Assembly: GCF_003113895.1 (NCBI RefSeq) | Contig: NZ_BDUD01000001.1 | Span: 6,886,559-6,950,558 of the forward strand | Source of the DNA: Nostoc commune NIES-4072 | GTDB lineage: Bacteria; Cyanobacteriota; Cyanobacteriia; Cyanobacteriales; Nostocaceae | Direction: 5' to 3' | Length of the DNA stretch: 64,000 nucleotides | In this document: piece after piece, positions 9,305-17,744 of the stretch | How positions within the stretch are numbered: the stretch's first letter is position 1 | Layout of the letters: every line of letters begins with the position of its first letter | Notes under the pieces: model-generated | Database searches by the model: none | Told to the model about the DNA's origin: nothing | Seen by the model: only the letters and a program-made list of their open reading frames with translations | Position numbers and translations under genes: made by a program

Positions 9305-10912
9305 CTACTTGACTTGTATAAACGATATTATGTTATCGAAGTCAGATCCAAGAGATTTATAATCACCAGCACTAAACTCACGGCATCGACCACCAGTTTC
9401 ATTTTGGCAGACACGTACCACTGTACCTGCTGGTACACTTAACGAGCTAATAGTGTCATTGCCTACAACCTTTAAGTCACCTTTGTTCGCTTTGTATACT
9501 CCTGGGTTTTTAGGAAAAGACTGAGAAACTCCAGTCAAATTAGGATCTCTGTAGACCTTAACTTCTCCTGGCGGCGTGTAAGAGAGCTTGTAGATAGTAC
9601 CACTGGAGTCATCCGAAATTAACAAATTACCTTGCAGATCGACTACCATATCCACCGGTCGCCCCCAGACTTCTTCCGTTCTTGGAACTAGCCAACCGCT
9701 AACTAGATCTATCTCTTCTCCTGGAGTCTTTGTCGTACTGTTCCAGGGAAAATAAGCTATTCTGTAGCCCGTTTTCTTCTGCCGATTCCATGAACCATGT
9801 AGCCCCGTCACGACCCCATTTGAGTACAGGCTGGGAAACCTGGTATTTTGTAAGAATGTTAGTCCCAAGGGAGCAGAATGGGCTTGAATACCCTTGTTAA
9901 TCCTGTCCATTGCATTGCAATTAACGCTTCCATCACGATTGAACTGATAATCGCGGTCAAAGGGCATATTGTTGAGGCCAGTTGACGTGTCAGGATTGGG
10001 GTTGCAGAATGGCCAACCGTAGTTACCGCCATCTCGGACTTTCGTAAACTCCTCTGGCGGGTGGTTGTCTACGTAAGAGGGGATAACTTTACCGTAATTG
10101 CCGGTACTATCGTTGAAGGGATAGCGGATCTCATCTCGATTATTAACAACTACCCAAAGATCATTTGTGCCAGGTAAAAATGCTAATCCTTCGGCATTAC
10201 GTAAACCTTGGGCAAAAAGCCGTTGATTGGTTCCATTAGCGTTATACTGGTAAATCGCACCACGTTTTGGGGTACTAACAGTATCTTCCTTGCAAGCATT
10301 ACATGTAGAGGCGATCGACACGTACAGTTTGTGATTGGCATCAAGCGCGATATTTTTTAATTCGTGACCATAAGCACCTCTGAGTTCTGAGGTGCTGCTG
10401 TCTGGTAAGCCAGTTACAACGATTTGGCGATTTTTGGCGATTCTATCTCCAGAGTTGTAGATGAAGCGGTTAATTTGATGAGTCTCAGAGATATAAACGT
10501 ATGTGGTATTGTCAATCTTATGAAACACAATGTCGTGTGGTCTGCGTAGACCCGTCACGAAGTCAGAAATAATTGGGTCTTTGCTGCCATTTGGCCGGAC
10601 AATTAACACTTTACCCGTACTCGGCTGTGATACTAGAAGATCCCCATTGGGAGCAACTGCCATAAAGCGAGCTTTGGTAATGCGAGCATAAACAGAGACA
10701 GAGAAATTGGGCGGCACTTTCAAGTAACGGTCAGTATTAAAAAAGGTCTTATCGGTCATTGTACTAGGCACTTTCACCTTAGTTTCAACAGACGCAGGGG
10801 GCGGATTGCCCAACGCGGCGGTGGTAAGAACCTCTAAGGACATTAGACTCAGTAGCGATGTGGCTAATATGCCTCTAAGTATCTGTGTTGGTTTTAAAGC
10901 AAATGCAACCAT
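9305..10912 (-). CDS. Secreted PQQ-dependent sugar dehydrogenase-like protein with C-terminal beta/gamma-crystallin domain
   Basis: The 535-aa protein starts with a signal peptide (residues 1 to about 35). Residues about 55-450 form a glucose/sorbosone dehydrogenase-type beta-propeller, with motifs such as TGLRRPHDIVF, GHELKNIALD, NAEGLAFLPG, DGGNYGWPFCNP and VWGRPVDMVVD. The last 80 or so residues, starting KVYRDPNLTGVSQSF and ending DNIISFIQV, look like a beta/gamma-crystallin fold, often Ca2+-binding. It probably oxidises a sugar in the periplasm or outside the cell, but PQQ use is inferred. It stands alone between repeat-rich gaps. Confidence 0.8.
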   Translation of the reverse strand: MVAFALKPTQILRGILATSLLSLMSLEVLTTAALGNPPPASVETKVKVPSTMTDKTFFNTDRYLKVPPNFSVSVYARITKARFMAVAPNGDLLVSQPSTGKVLIVRPNGSKDPIISDFVTGLRRPHDIVFHKIDNTTYVYISETHQINRFIYNSGDRIAKNRQIVVTGLPDSSTSELRGAYGHELKNIALDANHKLYVSIASTCNACKEDTVSTPKRGAIYQYNANGTNQRLFAQGLRNAEGLAFLPGTNDLWVVVNNRDEIRYPFNDSTGNYGKVIPSYVDNHPPEEFTKVRDGGNYGWPFCNPNPDTSTGLNNMPFDRDYQFNRDGSVNCNAMDRINKGIQAHSAPLGLTFLQNTRFPSLYSNGVVTGLHGSWNRQKKTGYRIAYFPWNSTTKTPGEEIDLVSGWLVPRTEEVWGRPVDMVVDLQGNLLISDDSSGTIYKLSYTPPGEVKVYRDPNLTGVSQSFPKNPGVYKANKGDLKVVGNDTISSLSVPAGTVVRVCQNETGGRCREFSAGDYKSLGSDFDNIISFIQVK

Positions 10913-11110
10913 CTTAAACTTCCCTCTAGCCTTGTAGTAATTTATATTACACGGAACTCTCGACTAGCCGATTCTACCCGGAGTTTGAACAAAGTTAACT
11001 TAGAGGTACTGGTTTTTTAAAATACTTAAAATATCTTTATTTACTCTTATTTTTCTTAACTCATCAAAAAATGGGTGAAACGAAAGTTACCAAAAAAGGC
11101 AGGGCGATCG

Positions 11111-11335
11111 CTATTTTAAACCAAAAAATTCCTTACACTTAACGGAATTATCACACCCTATCTCATAGCTAAAGTCTTCTAAAGAAGACTGAACCAAAGT
11201 TTTAGTCCGCTTCAGTGGAGTTGAGCTATTAGCCAGAGGATTTATTCTCTGGCAAGATGTGGGGTTAAGTGCGATCGCGCCAAGAATGACCCAGATGAGC
11301 AAGTGCGGGAATTTGCTCAGAAGAAGTTGGCACAA
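11111..11335 (-). CDS. Small hypothetical protein with N-terminal hydrophobic segment
   Basis: The 74-aa frame begins at TTG 11335 and has a hydrophobic segment (LLIWVILGAIALNPTSC) resembling a signal or weak lipobox, followed by a polar tail. I recognise no family, and the start codon is weak. It may be a secreted peptide or a chance frame. Confidence 0.3.
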   Translation of the reverse strand: MCQLLLSKFPHLLIWVILGAIALNPTSCQRINPLANSSTPLKRTKTLVQSSLEDFSYEIGCDNSVKCKEFFGLK

Positions 11336-11363
11336 TTAGGGAATAATTGACAACAATATTCCT

Positions 11364-11428
11364 GTAGAGACGGCGATTTATCGCGTCTAACGTGCTAGTT
11401 TTTCAGACGCGATAAATCGCGTCTCTAC
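11364..11428. repeat. 65-bp hairpin of the AGACGCGATaaATCGCGTCT family
   Basis: GTAGAGACGGCGATTTATCG... at 11364-11388 pairs with ...CGATAAATCGCGTCTCTAC at 11405-11428 across a 16-nt loop. Each arm is itself near-palindromic. Related copies lie at 30791-30810 and about 38615-38636, so this is a dispersed palindromic repeat family, possibly mobile. Confidence 0.75.
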
Positions 11429-11455
11429 ATGAGGGCTTTCTGATTATCCCATGTA

Positions 11456-11710
11456 ATGCAAAAAGGCACGGATTTGGGGTCAATTAATTGGCAAACTGGC
11501 GAACTTGTGCGGTTTTTTAACCCACGCAGAGACTTTTGGGGTGAGCATTTTCGACTAGATGAGGCTGTAATTCAGCATCAAACAGACATTGGTGAAGTAA
11601 CCGCACGCATCCTAGATTTTAACGGCGATGAAAGGATTGTAGAACGACAAGCTTTAATTGCATCTGGTCAGTATCCCTCAGCGTCGGCGCTAAAACAGAT
11701 AAATAAATAG
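11456..11710 (+). pseudogene. HNH endonuclease-like protein, C-terminal fragment
   Basis: The 84-aa frame contains INWQTGELVRFFNPRRDFW, GEHFRLDEAVIQ and IGEVTARILDFNGDERIVE, resembling the region after the HNH motif in cyanobacterial HNH endonucleases (where DPVTG...LFNPR...W.EHF is typical). The HNH core is absent, and a hairpin repeat lies just upstream. It is probably a truncated gene. No ribosome site is visible before the ATG. Confidence 0.5.
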
Positions 11711-11926
11711 GTTATGATGTGTGTAGGCATAGCCCGTCGTAGACATCGCTTAAAGAATTGTTCAAGATTATTAATTAGCCTATTGTATTGTGGTGCGTAA
11801 CCCTGCGCTAACACAGCCTACTAAACTAAAAATTATCAGAAAATGTGCGATCGCACCCACCAATGGGAATTCTATACTTAGCAACTATTGCTACTTCATC
11901 ATTAGAACTTCCAAGGTAAATATACA

Positions 11927-12247
11927 ATGTCCTATCAAAATATTGCAGCCGCCCTTTCGCCACAAGATATCCAAGAAATCAAAGCTGCGCTGCAAAAAAT
12001 CCAACAAAAGATGCCCTTTTTAGTCACTCTTAGCACTGAAGAACGGCGCAAGTTGGTAAAAATGGGTGATAAAAGCCTAGCCTTTGTAAACAATAGTGTC
12101 ACTGCTGCTCAGTCTAACCGCGAAATTCTTCCAGCCACTTTTGAGGTTGAAGAACTTGTCCGGGATTATCAATTAGCCACTGCGCTCACCGAAGTTTTAA
12201 TTTCAATGCAGCAACTCACCGAACAGGTAGATGATACTATACTATAG
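11927..12247 (+). CDS. Conserved hypothetical protein
   Basis: The 106-aa, mostly helical protein (SPQDIQEIKAALQKIQQKMP, LSTEERRKLVKMGDKSLAFV) has no membrane segment or catalytic motif. It resembles small cyanobacterial proteins with helical repeats, sometimes annotated only as hypothetical. The ATG at 11927 gives a natural N-terminus. Codon use matches neighbouring genes. Confidence 0.6.
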   Translation: MSYQNIAAALSPQDIQEIKAALQKIQQKMPFLVTLSTEERRKLVKMGDKSLAFVNNSVTAAQSNREILPATFEVEELVRDYQLATALTEVLISMQQLTEQVDDTIL

Positions 12248-12423
12248 CAATCCGATTTGATTTCTGAATCAGTCCTAAAGGTAAGGGATTGGGAACTGGG
12301 GACTGGGGACTGGGAAGAAGGAATAAAGGTGTACTGAGTTTTGTTCAAAAATCAAATATGAGTCCTATAATTCTCTATTTTGGTGTCACCAGAGAATGGC
12401 TTTATAGTCATTTTGATTTTAGT

Positions 12424-13020
12424 TCAGGTTGCTTTAGTTATTATCTGACTATATTCAGTCACAGCATCATATTGGTCAGCCATTCGCGCATATTTTGCTA
12501 ATAAATCTAAATCTAAATCAGGCAATAAAGTACTTCTAGTAACTTTTATATAGTTATCAGCTTGTAAACAATAAACTGATAATAAGCCATCTTCCCAAAA
12601 CCAGACTTCAGGTACTCGCAATCTCTGATAAATTTGTAGCTTATTAATTCCGCCACTGGTGACAGTTATTTCCAAAATTAAATCGGGAATAGGTTTTTTT
12701 GCTCCTAAATTATAAGACTCATCCGGTTCCCGTCGCGTTTTGTCTGACTTTTTACCGATGGTTGCACTTCCTCGCCCATAAAACCGGATCTTTTTCGTCC
12801 GCATATAGACTTCCAGCAACATCGCCAGAGTTTTTTTACTGTCCTCGTGGTCGTCAGAAAGTGGGGACATAATTTCGAGAATATTATCTAAATAAGTTAG
12901 TCGTGCGCTTGTCCCTGCAAGGGTGACATCAAGCTGTTCTAATTGTTCCCAACTGACATTGTACAGAAGAACATAGGAAGTCTCAGCAGTCGTAGGGTTT
13001 TCCAGGACAGGGGAAGACAT
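12424..13020 (-). CDS. Uma2 family (DUF820) putative restriction endonuclease
   Basis: The 198-aa protein has the PD-(D/E)XK-like Uma2 core: IPDLILEITVTSG followed by KLQIYQRLRVPEVWFWEDG. Uma2 genes are greatly expanded in cyanobacteria and their role is unsettled (restriction-like, mobile-element linked). It is one of four apparently intact copies in the window and stands alone on its strand. Confidence 0.85.
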   Translation of the reverse strand: MSSPVLENPTTAETSYVLLYNVSWEQLEQLDVTLAGTSARLTYLDNILEIMSPLSDDHEDSKKTLAMLLEVYMRTKKIRFYGRGSATIGKKSDKTRREPDESYNLGAKKPIPDLILEITVTSGGINKLQIYQRLRVPEVWFWEDGLLSVYCLQADNYIKVTRSTLLPDLDLDLLAKYARMADQYDAVTEYSQIITKAT

Positions 13021-13063
13021 AAGTTAAACCTAATTACTGGCTTGTTTCTATCATAGAACTGAG

Positions 13064-13174
13064 ATGCTATTCCGTTTTAGTGACACAACTGGTAATGTAT
13101 TTATTTTGGCAGGTGATGAACTGCAAATCCTTGTATTTCGTGATGGAACTTGGAGATTTGTAAATGAAACCTAA
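13064..13174 (+). CDS. Possible 36-aa small protein
   Basis: The frame MLFRFSDTTGNVFILAGDEL to VFRDGTWRFVNET reads from ATG 13064 to TAA 13172. It begins 43 bp upstream of the divergent Uma2 gene. Composition is protein-like (alternating strands), but no ribosome site is clear and no family is recognised. It could be a fragment of a larger lost gene. Confidence 0.3.
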   Translation: MLFRFSDTTGNVFILAGDELQILVFRDGTWRFVNET

Positions 13175-13558
13175 TTTTGCCCATTTAGACTATATTTGGT
13201 TTTGTTGATTTCTAGCCAGTTGTAGAGCGGGAACTGAACTCTGGTGAGTGCTGTATCATTTATGTAGAGCATTTCTACAGCACTCACTTGACAACTGGCA
13301 TAGCTGGGACACGAGAAGCGGAAAGTTTTACCTTATCCTTCGTACAACTTCTTTACTGTCCCTTTGTGTTGATATCTCCATTTAAACTGCAACTCGAAGT
13401 CATGAAATGCCAAATTGCCAAAATAGCTTAGGGCGGTATCTCATCCCCATATTCTTTTCGTGGAACAGCTAATCTTCGCCCAAGATTTCCCACCACACGC
13501 CACTCATCACTCCAATAGTCTCTTATCTCATCGTTGACTAATGCTGTGATACCTGAAG
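13175..13558. repeat. Intergenic region with an 85-bp hairpin (13215-13299)
   Basis: GCCAGTTGT (13215) pairs with ACAACTGGC (ending 13299), and inside it GTGAGTGCTGTA (13244-13255) pairs perfectly with TACAGCACTCAC (13276-13287). The left arms are 20 nt apart and the right arms 3 nt apart, giving a two-step hairpin. It could be a terminator-like structure or a small mobile repeat. Nothing else is recognised in this gap. Confidence 0.65.
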
Positions 13559-14911
13559 TTACAGAGGTGTCCCAGAAGGCTGTTGCACTCTAGTGTTAAC
13601 AGCTTTTGGTTCTACAAAAGCTTCCCGGCCTGTAATCAATCTAGAGCGACGATTACGAGTGATATAATTCCACGCCCACTGAAATACTACTAGTAATTTA
13701 GTGTCAAACTCGATTAAGAAGTAGATGTGAACTAATAGCCAAAATGCCCAAGCAATGAAACCTGTGAGTTTGATTAAGCTTAAATCTACAACAGCTAAAT
13801 TTTGCCCAATCATCGCCAAACTACCCACATCATTGTAATGAAATTGTGGCAAAGTCTTACCTTGAAGCCGTCGTTGAATTAGTTTACCTACATACTCTCC
13901 TTGTTGTTTAGCTACGGGTGCAACACCAGGTAAGACTTTACTATCTTGGTGGGAGAAGTTAGCTAAATCTCCAATTACGAAAATGTTGGCATAACCCTCG
14001 ATAGACAAGTCAGGTTCTACAATTACACGCCCAGAGTAATCGCACTCTACACCTGTACTTTCTTTTAAGACTTTCCCCATTGGAGAACCTTGGACACCTG
14101 CTGCCCACAATATAGTTTTTGAGGCAATTTCTGTAAATTCATTGTCTTGCTTGAAAGTAACAATATCACCTTCGATATTTGTCACCCTGGTGTGAGTGTG
14201 GAGTTCTACACCCAACTTTTGCAAAGATACTGCTGCTGATGCCGATAATTCTGGCACCATGTGTGGGAGGATGCGAGGGCCCCCTTGTAATAGTAAAATT
14301 TTCGTTTCTGAAGTGTCGATGCTGCGGAAATCTTCTTTGAGAGTTTTGTATGCCAACTCTGCGATCGCACCTGCTAATTCTACACCAGTCGGGCCACCAC
14401 CCACAATCACAAAATTCAAGAAAGCACGGCGTTTTTCAGGATCAGTTTCTTTTTCTGCTGCTTCAAATGCGCCAAATATCCGGCGACGCATTTCTATGGC
14501 ATCTTCCACAGTTTTCAAGCCAGGAGCAACTTTTTCCCAGTGATCTTTACCGAAGTAGGAATGGTTAGCACCTGTAGCAATAATTAATGTATCATAAGGT
14601 ACTACTTCATCACCTAGAATAACTTGTTGGGCTTTTGGATCAATTTCATTTACTTCTCCCAACAACACCTTTGTATTCTTGCTTTTCTTAAATACAGATC
14701 GCAATGGTGCGGAAATATCAGAAGGTGATAGCGTCCCTGTGGCAACTTGATATAAAAGCGGCTGAAATAGGTGAAAGTTACGTTTATCAATGAGAGTAAC
14801 ATTTACATTCGCTGCATTCAAAGCCTTTGCTGCATACAATCCACCAAAACCACCACCAACGATAACAACCTGATGTGGTGCATTCTTTTCTAGTGAGACT
14901 GCCATAATCAA
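13559..14911 (-). CDS. Type II NAD(P)H dehydrogenase (NDH-2-like flavoprotein)
   Basis: The 450-aa protein is a two-dinucleotide-fold oxidoreductase. FAD binding is at VVIVGGGFGGLYAAKAL (about residues 15-31) and NAD(P)H binding at FVIVGGGPTGVELAGAIAEL (about 167-186). ATGANHSYFG, ILWAAGVQGSP and IFVIGDLA are typical of NDH-2. The C-terminus has a hydrophobic region (LTGFIAWAFWLLVHIYFLIEF) that likely anchors it to the membrane. It would pass electrons from NAD(P)H to quinone without proton pumping. The start may be the second ATG at 14905. Confidence 0.9.
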   Translation of the reverse strand: MIMAVSLEKNAPHQVVIVGGGFGGLYAAKALNAANVNVTLIDKRNFHLFQPLLYQVATGTLSPSDISAPLRSVFKKSKNTKVLLGEVNEIDPKAQQVILGDEVVPYDTLIIATGANHSYFGKDHWEKVAPGLKTVEDAIEMRRRIFGAFEAAEKETDPEKRRAFLNFVIVGGGPTGVELAGAIAELAYKTLKEDFRSIDTSETKILLLQGGPRILPHMVPELSASAAVSLQKLGVELHTHTRVTNIEGDIVTFKQDNEFTEIASKTILWAAGVQGSPMGKVLKESTGVECDYSGRVIVEPDLSIEGYANIFVIGDLANFSHQDSKVLPGVAPVAKQQGEYVGKLIQRRLQGKTLPQFHYNDVGSLAMIGQNLAVVDLSLIKLTGFIAWAFWLLVHIYFLIEFDTKLLVVFQWAWNYITRNRRSRLITGREAFVEPKAVNTRVQQPSGTPL

Positions 14912-15622
14912 TATTCCCTTGTGTTAAGAACTTGTAACTATTCTTAACAAAGATGTAACAGCATTATGATAGAGGTTGCTGTTTATTTAGAACAATTGAA
15001 AAAATAATAAAAGTAGCCAAAGTTAGTTCTTACTCCTCAGTTCCGGGTTGGCTTCAGCAAAGATTTAGCACAATTCGCCAATTTGATAGGTACTTTTGTC
15101 CATTCTATAATTTACTGCCCAAGGAAAAGAAAACATCCCACTTTTTTACATATCATTGCAAGCAAAGCGAAGTAAAACGTTCCTCATCTCTACGAGACGC
15201 ACTCGCGATCGCAATGATAGTTATTCTCTCATTGGAAAATAAAACCTGGGATGCACCTCCAGGAAAACCCCTGTTGTTTTACTCGAATGATTCAGTAATC
15301 AAATCGGATTCTTATATTTACAAAAGTACAATGCTTTCCTTCAACACATCTATATAATAAGATATCCACTATGAGCGATAACTATATTTTGAAACGTATA
15401 TATACATACAGACAGGAAATCCTAAAATAAAATAAAGAAACCTGTCCTTCGCCTCAGAAAATAATAGGATAATAACAGTAGTAGCATATACAGAAAATCC
15501 ATTTGTAGCCTCATCAAACTCATATTTGAGTGCATCTGAGTACAGCTTAATATATTGCAAAATATCTTGACTAAATCTTAGCAAAGGCTTGCAGGTAAAG
15601 TTTCTTGTAGCGATCATAGAAA
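14912..15622. other. Long spacer upstream of the nifP promoter region
   Basis: No convincing gene lies here. A 96-aa minus-strand frame at 15369-15659 has an odd composition, no recognised family, and overlaps the regulatory boxes upstream of nifP. The spacer probably carries the NDH-2 gene promoter near its left end. Confidence 0.5.
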
Positions 15623-15760
15623 TTCTTAACCCCTGCCCCAAAAATACTAGTACCCCCATCGTTAAACACTAGCACCCGTACCCCAAGATAAATTTTAAGT
15701 TTATCTTGGGGTACGCGTTTTAGCGTTTGAGTACAACCTTAATCAATCCAATAAATCCAA
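15623..15760 (+). promoter_or_regulatory. nifP upstream regulatory array (three ACCC boxes, hairpin, 39-bp module)
   Basis: Three related boxes have ACCC at 15629, 15652 and 15674 (spacing 23 and 22 bp), two of them as ACTAGTACCCC and ACTAGCACCC. A perfect 15-bp hairpin (15678-15692 with 15700-15714, 7-nt loop) follows. Then comes a module with TTTTAG, two bases, TTTGAGTACAA (15726-15736), eight bases and AATCCAATAAAT. The same boxes and module, with identical internal spacing, lie upstream of nifB at 52532-52672. This shared architecture points to a common nif activator such as CnfR/PatB (inference). Confidence 0.7.
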
Positions 15761-15916
15761 TCAGCATTGAGTTTTGTATCGAGTTGGAAGTCACCTGATA
15801 TAAGCATAAAAATAGCAGATGGCTCTTTTACCAGATAGACATTACCGATGCAACAGTCTTTAGACAGTATTAGCGATTGCCAGACTACCAAAACGCAGGA
15901 CTCTGCCCATACATCC

Positions 15917-16588
15917 ATGCTGAAAAATTTTCTCTCTGGCGTTTTTCTTGAGCCATTATTGAGTGATTTTCGCATTATTTTTGAGCGCGATCCAGCAGCA
16001 CGTAATTGGCTAGAAGTGGTGTTTTGCTACCCTGGATTGCACGCACTCTGTTTGCATCGTCTTGCTCACTGGTTACATTGTCGAGGTGTGGGTTTTATCC
16101 CCCGCTTAATTTCTCATTTGGGGCGATTTTTAACAGGAATTGAAATTCACCCAGGTGCAGAGATTGGTCAGGGCGTGTTTATCGACCACGGAATGGGTGT
16201 TGTCATTGGCGAAACTGCCATCGTGGGCGACTATACACTGATTTATCAGGGCGTCACCCTTGGCGGAACTGGTAAAGAAACTGGTAAGCGTCATCCCACA
16301 GTGGGTAAAAATGCAGTCATCGGTGCGGGTGCGAAAGTTTTGGGTAATCTGCAAATAGGCGATCGCGTCCGTATTGGCGCAGGTTCGGTTGTCTTGCAAA
16401 ATGTCCCTAGCGATCGCACAGTCGTGGGAATTCCCGGTCGAATTATTTCTCGGAACGAAAACGCCAGCCTTTCTCCTTTAGAACATGGAAAGCTACCCGA
16501 TGTGGAAGCAACCGTGATTCGTTCTTTGCTCTCGCGCATTGAAGAACTCGAAAAACAACTGCAAACTTTAGGCGTTAAGAGTCATTAG
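15917..16588 (+). CDS. nifP: Serine O-acetyltransferase (nif-associated)
   Basis: The enzyme makes O-acetylserine, the precursor of cysteine needed for Fe-S clusters. The likely start at 15917 (MLKNFLSGVFLEPLLSDF) gives 223 residues, although the frame is open 23 codons further upstream. The left-handed beta-helix hexapeptide repeats run from about GIEIHPGAEIGQGVFIDHGMGV through GDRVRIGAGSVVLQNVP, with the catalytic His in IDHGMG. Position at the head of a nifV-nifZ-nifT block and the nif-type upstream array support the nifP role over a housekeeping cysE. Confidence 0.88.
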   Translation: MLKNFLSGVFLEPLLSDFRIIFERDPAARNWLEVVFCYPGLHALCLHRLAHWLHCRGVGFIPRLISHLGRFLTGIEIHPGAEIGQGVFIDHGMGVVIGETAIVGDYTLIYQGVTLGGTGKETGKRHPTVGKNAVIGAGAKVLGNLQIGDRVRIGAGSVVLQNVPSDRTVVGIPGRIISRNENASLSPLEHGKLPDVEATVIRSLLSRIEELEKQLQTLGVKSH

Positions 16589-16647
16589 TCATTGGTCATT
16601 AGCAAACGACAAATGACAAAGGACAACTAACAAAGGACAACGGACAA

Positions 16648-16893
16648 ATGACAAATCACACTTTAGGCGATCAAGTTTTGCAGATTCCTTTGAGCGATCG
16701 CTGGCGAATCTACCACCGTTTGCAAGAGTTAAAAATTAAGAGTTCCTGTCCCCCCGATGGTTCTCTACGAGTGCAAGTGAACAATTTGCTCGAAGCGATT
16801 TTAATTCGCAGTACAGTTATGCAATTTCTTGCTTCTCGTCACGAATTATTAGAGTGGCTAGAGCGTTGCTGGCATTACAGTGATGAGTCCTGA
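16648..16893 (+). CDS. Small conserved hypothetical protein of the nifP-nifV region
   Basis: The 81-aa protein (LGDQVLQIPLSDRWRIYHRL, VNNLLEAILIRSTVMQFLAS) has no known domain I can name. In Anabaena PCC 7120 a small gene also sits between the serine acetyltransferase and nifV, so the position appears conserved. It lies 60 bp after nifP, the gap being a short ACAAATGAC-type repeat. A role in nitrogen fixation is possible only by context. Confidence 0.65.
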   Translation: MTNHTLGDQVLQIPLSDRWRIYHRLQELKIKSSCPPDGSLRVQVNNLLEAILIRSTVMQFLASRHELLEWLERCWHYSDES

Positions 16894-17174
16894 GTACGAA
16901 AAGTATTTCATCCCCTACTCCCCACTCCCCACTCCCTTCTTTGTTCATAGATGCACAAAGCTCGAATAGCTTTAGAAGTTGAAGCTACTGTATGTTAACA
17001 GAATTTGTTGCAGACTGAGGGAGATTAACCGAGTTTTAGATTTTATCCAGTCTTATAAATCTGAAATTTTCCTGACATCTAGCGACAATTCCAAAGGTGA
17101 AATTAGCAAAAAAGACTGGGAATTTATGATTTTTAATTCTTTTGCAAATTAAGAAATTGAAAGTTCAATCAATT

Positions 17175-17372
17175 ATGGCGACTCGTAACAGAGATATAAA
17201 ACTTCTGAATTTTTTGCACAACGAACTTGAACTTTCAAATGCTGATATTGCTGTAGCTCTGCGACACCGTGAATTAGAAAATGGGCCACTACCGATGCTC
17301 CTCTGGCAGTATGGTTTAGTTGACTTGGAGCAACTAGGAAAGATTTTTGACTGGCTAGCAGAACAAAGTTAG
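17175..17372 (+). CDS. DUF2949 family protein
   Basis: From ATG 17175 (MATRNRDIKLLNFLHNELEL) the product has 65 residues and matches the cyanobacterial DUF2949 family, with AVALRHRELENGPLPMLLWQYG as its core. Its function is unknown. The frame is open 11 codons further upstream, but the later ATG fits the family start. It sits between nifP and nifV in the same orientation. Confidence 0.7.
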   Translation: MATRNRDIKLLNFLHNELELSNADIAVALRHRELENGPLPMLLWQYGLVDLEQLGKIFDWLAEQS

Positions 17373-17454
17373 CTCATTTTAACCCTTTAGCTTTTCCTTA
17401 CTATTACCTGCCGAAATTACACACCAATGCTCTAAAAAAATTGAGGTTACTAAG

Positions 17455-17571
17455 ATGATTACATCCTTAATTGCTGGATTCTGTGTTTTACTTTGTTCAG
17501 GATTTGCTAATAGCTATATCAGTTCGTTGCTAATCGAAGAAATTACAACTGACATCGGTAAAAACGATTAG
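17455..17571 (+). CDS. Putative 38-aa single-span membrane peptide
   Basis: ATG 17455 is preceded by GAGG at 17443-17446, a good ribosome site. The product MITSLIAGFCVLLCSGFANS continues to IEEITTDIGKND. It has one hydrophobic segment and an acidic tail. It lies between the DUF2949 gene and nifV on the same strand. I recognise no family. Confidence 0.45.
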   Translation: MITSLIAGFCVLLCSGFANSYISSLLIEEITTDIGKND

Positions 17572-17744
17572 TAAATTATACATGGTTTTAGTTCTCTGCC
17601 ATACAGATGTGATGCTACGAATCAGTCAATAATTAAGGATCATGTATCCTACATTATGAATTGTGATATTTTTAGCATTTGCCATCGCTGGGGATTGTAG
17701 AGAGAAAGGTTATTAAGAATACTTCCAAGAGAGGGATATTTGCA

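Noticed and set aside
15369..15659. 96-aa minus-strand open frame upstream of nifP
   Set aside because: No family is recognised, composition is odd, there is no ribosome site, and the frame overlaps the conserved regulatory boxes shared with nifB.
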